A stretch of DNA of 5,093 nt from CAYXNZ01 sp964553705 (GTDB lineage: Bacteria > Patescibacteriota > Patescibacteriia > Patescibacteriales > GWC2-42-12): assembly GCA_964553705.1 (NCBI GenBank), contig CAZKKV010000034.1:1-5093 (forward strand), read 5' to 3'. This document shows positions 5,090 to 5,093 of the stretch, piece by piece (the stretch's first letter is position 1; each line of letters begins with the position of its first letter). The notes beneath the pieces are model-generated. The model searched no databases. It worked only from the letters and a program-made list of their open reading frames with translations, and was not told the origin of the DNA. Made by a program: the position numbers and the translations under genes.

Positions 5090-5093
5090 AGGA
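5086..5093 (+). promoter_or_regulatory. Strong Shine-Dalgarno-like motif at window end
   Basis: GGGGAGGA closes the window and contains GGAGGA, a near-perfect match to the 16S anti-Shine-Dalgarno sequence. Its first four Gs are also in the right arm of the hairpin. A start codon would be expected within about 10 bases beyond the edge, which cannot be seen. It is the only strong motif of this kind placed like a ribosome binding site in the window. Confidence 0.4.

Overview
The window is an AT-rich, gene-dense stretch with every gene on the + strand: the end of a translation factor gene, a tiny membrane-peptide gene, two nucleic-acid-processing genes, a tRNA, a broken tRNA-like gene and a membrane protein. 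Intergenic gaps are short, the proteins are close to minimal family length, and none of the four internal starts has a recognisable Shine-Dalgarno motif. This style fits a small-genome bacterium of the Candidate Phyla Radiation (Patescibacteria, Parcubacteria-like). That assignment is inferred from style, not from a marker gene. TGA appears to act as a stop: recJ ends in TGA inside an ATGA overlap with the next start, which argues against the UGA-glycine code of Gracilibacteria and Absconditabacteria.

Left part (2-1867): lepA (EF-4 GTPase), cut by the window edge within its P-loop, then a 32-residue single-span membrane peptide. A good sigma70-type promoter (TTGAAA, 17 bp, TATAAT) begins inside the last codons of lepA. 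It probably drives the peptide gene and the genes after it.

Centre (1892-4100): full-length recJ (single-strand 5'-3' exonuclease) overlaps rnhA (RNase HI) by four bases, so the two are probably translationally coupled. Together they form a repair and RNA:DNA-hybrid processing unit. A tRNA-Val(CAC) gene starts three bases after the rnhA stop codon and is probably carved from the same transcript. Early recJ holds an A9 tract followed by a perfect 22-bp palindrome, and both alternative frames stop inside that palindrome.

Right part (4101-5093): a promoter-like element leads into a tRNA-like sequence whose 3' two-thirds (anticodon arm, T arm, 3' acceptor strand) are intact but whose 5' acceptor strand is gone. 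Three bases after its 3' end starts a DedA/VTT-family membrane protein gene with no room for an ordinary leader if the transcript is processed. The last 170 bases hold no gene. They contain an extended -10 promoter and a GC-rich perfect hairpin that runs into a strong Shine-Dalgarno motif, so a gene very probably starts just beyond the window.

I see no mobile element, CRISPR array or defence system. The items most worth following up are the recJ palindrome with its A-tract, the tRNA remnant joined to the dedA start, and the hairpin/Shine-Dalgarno leader at the right edge.
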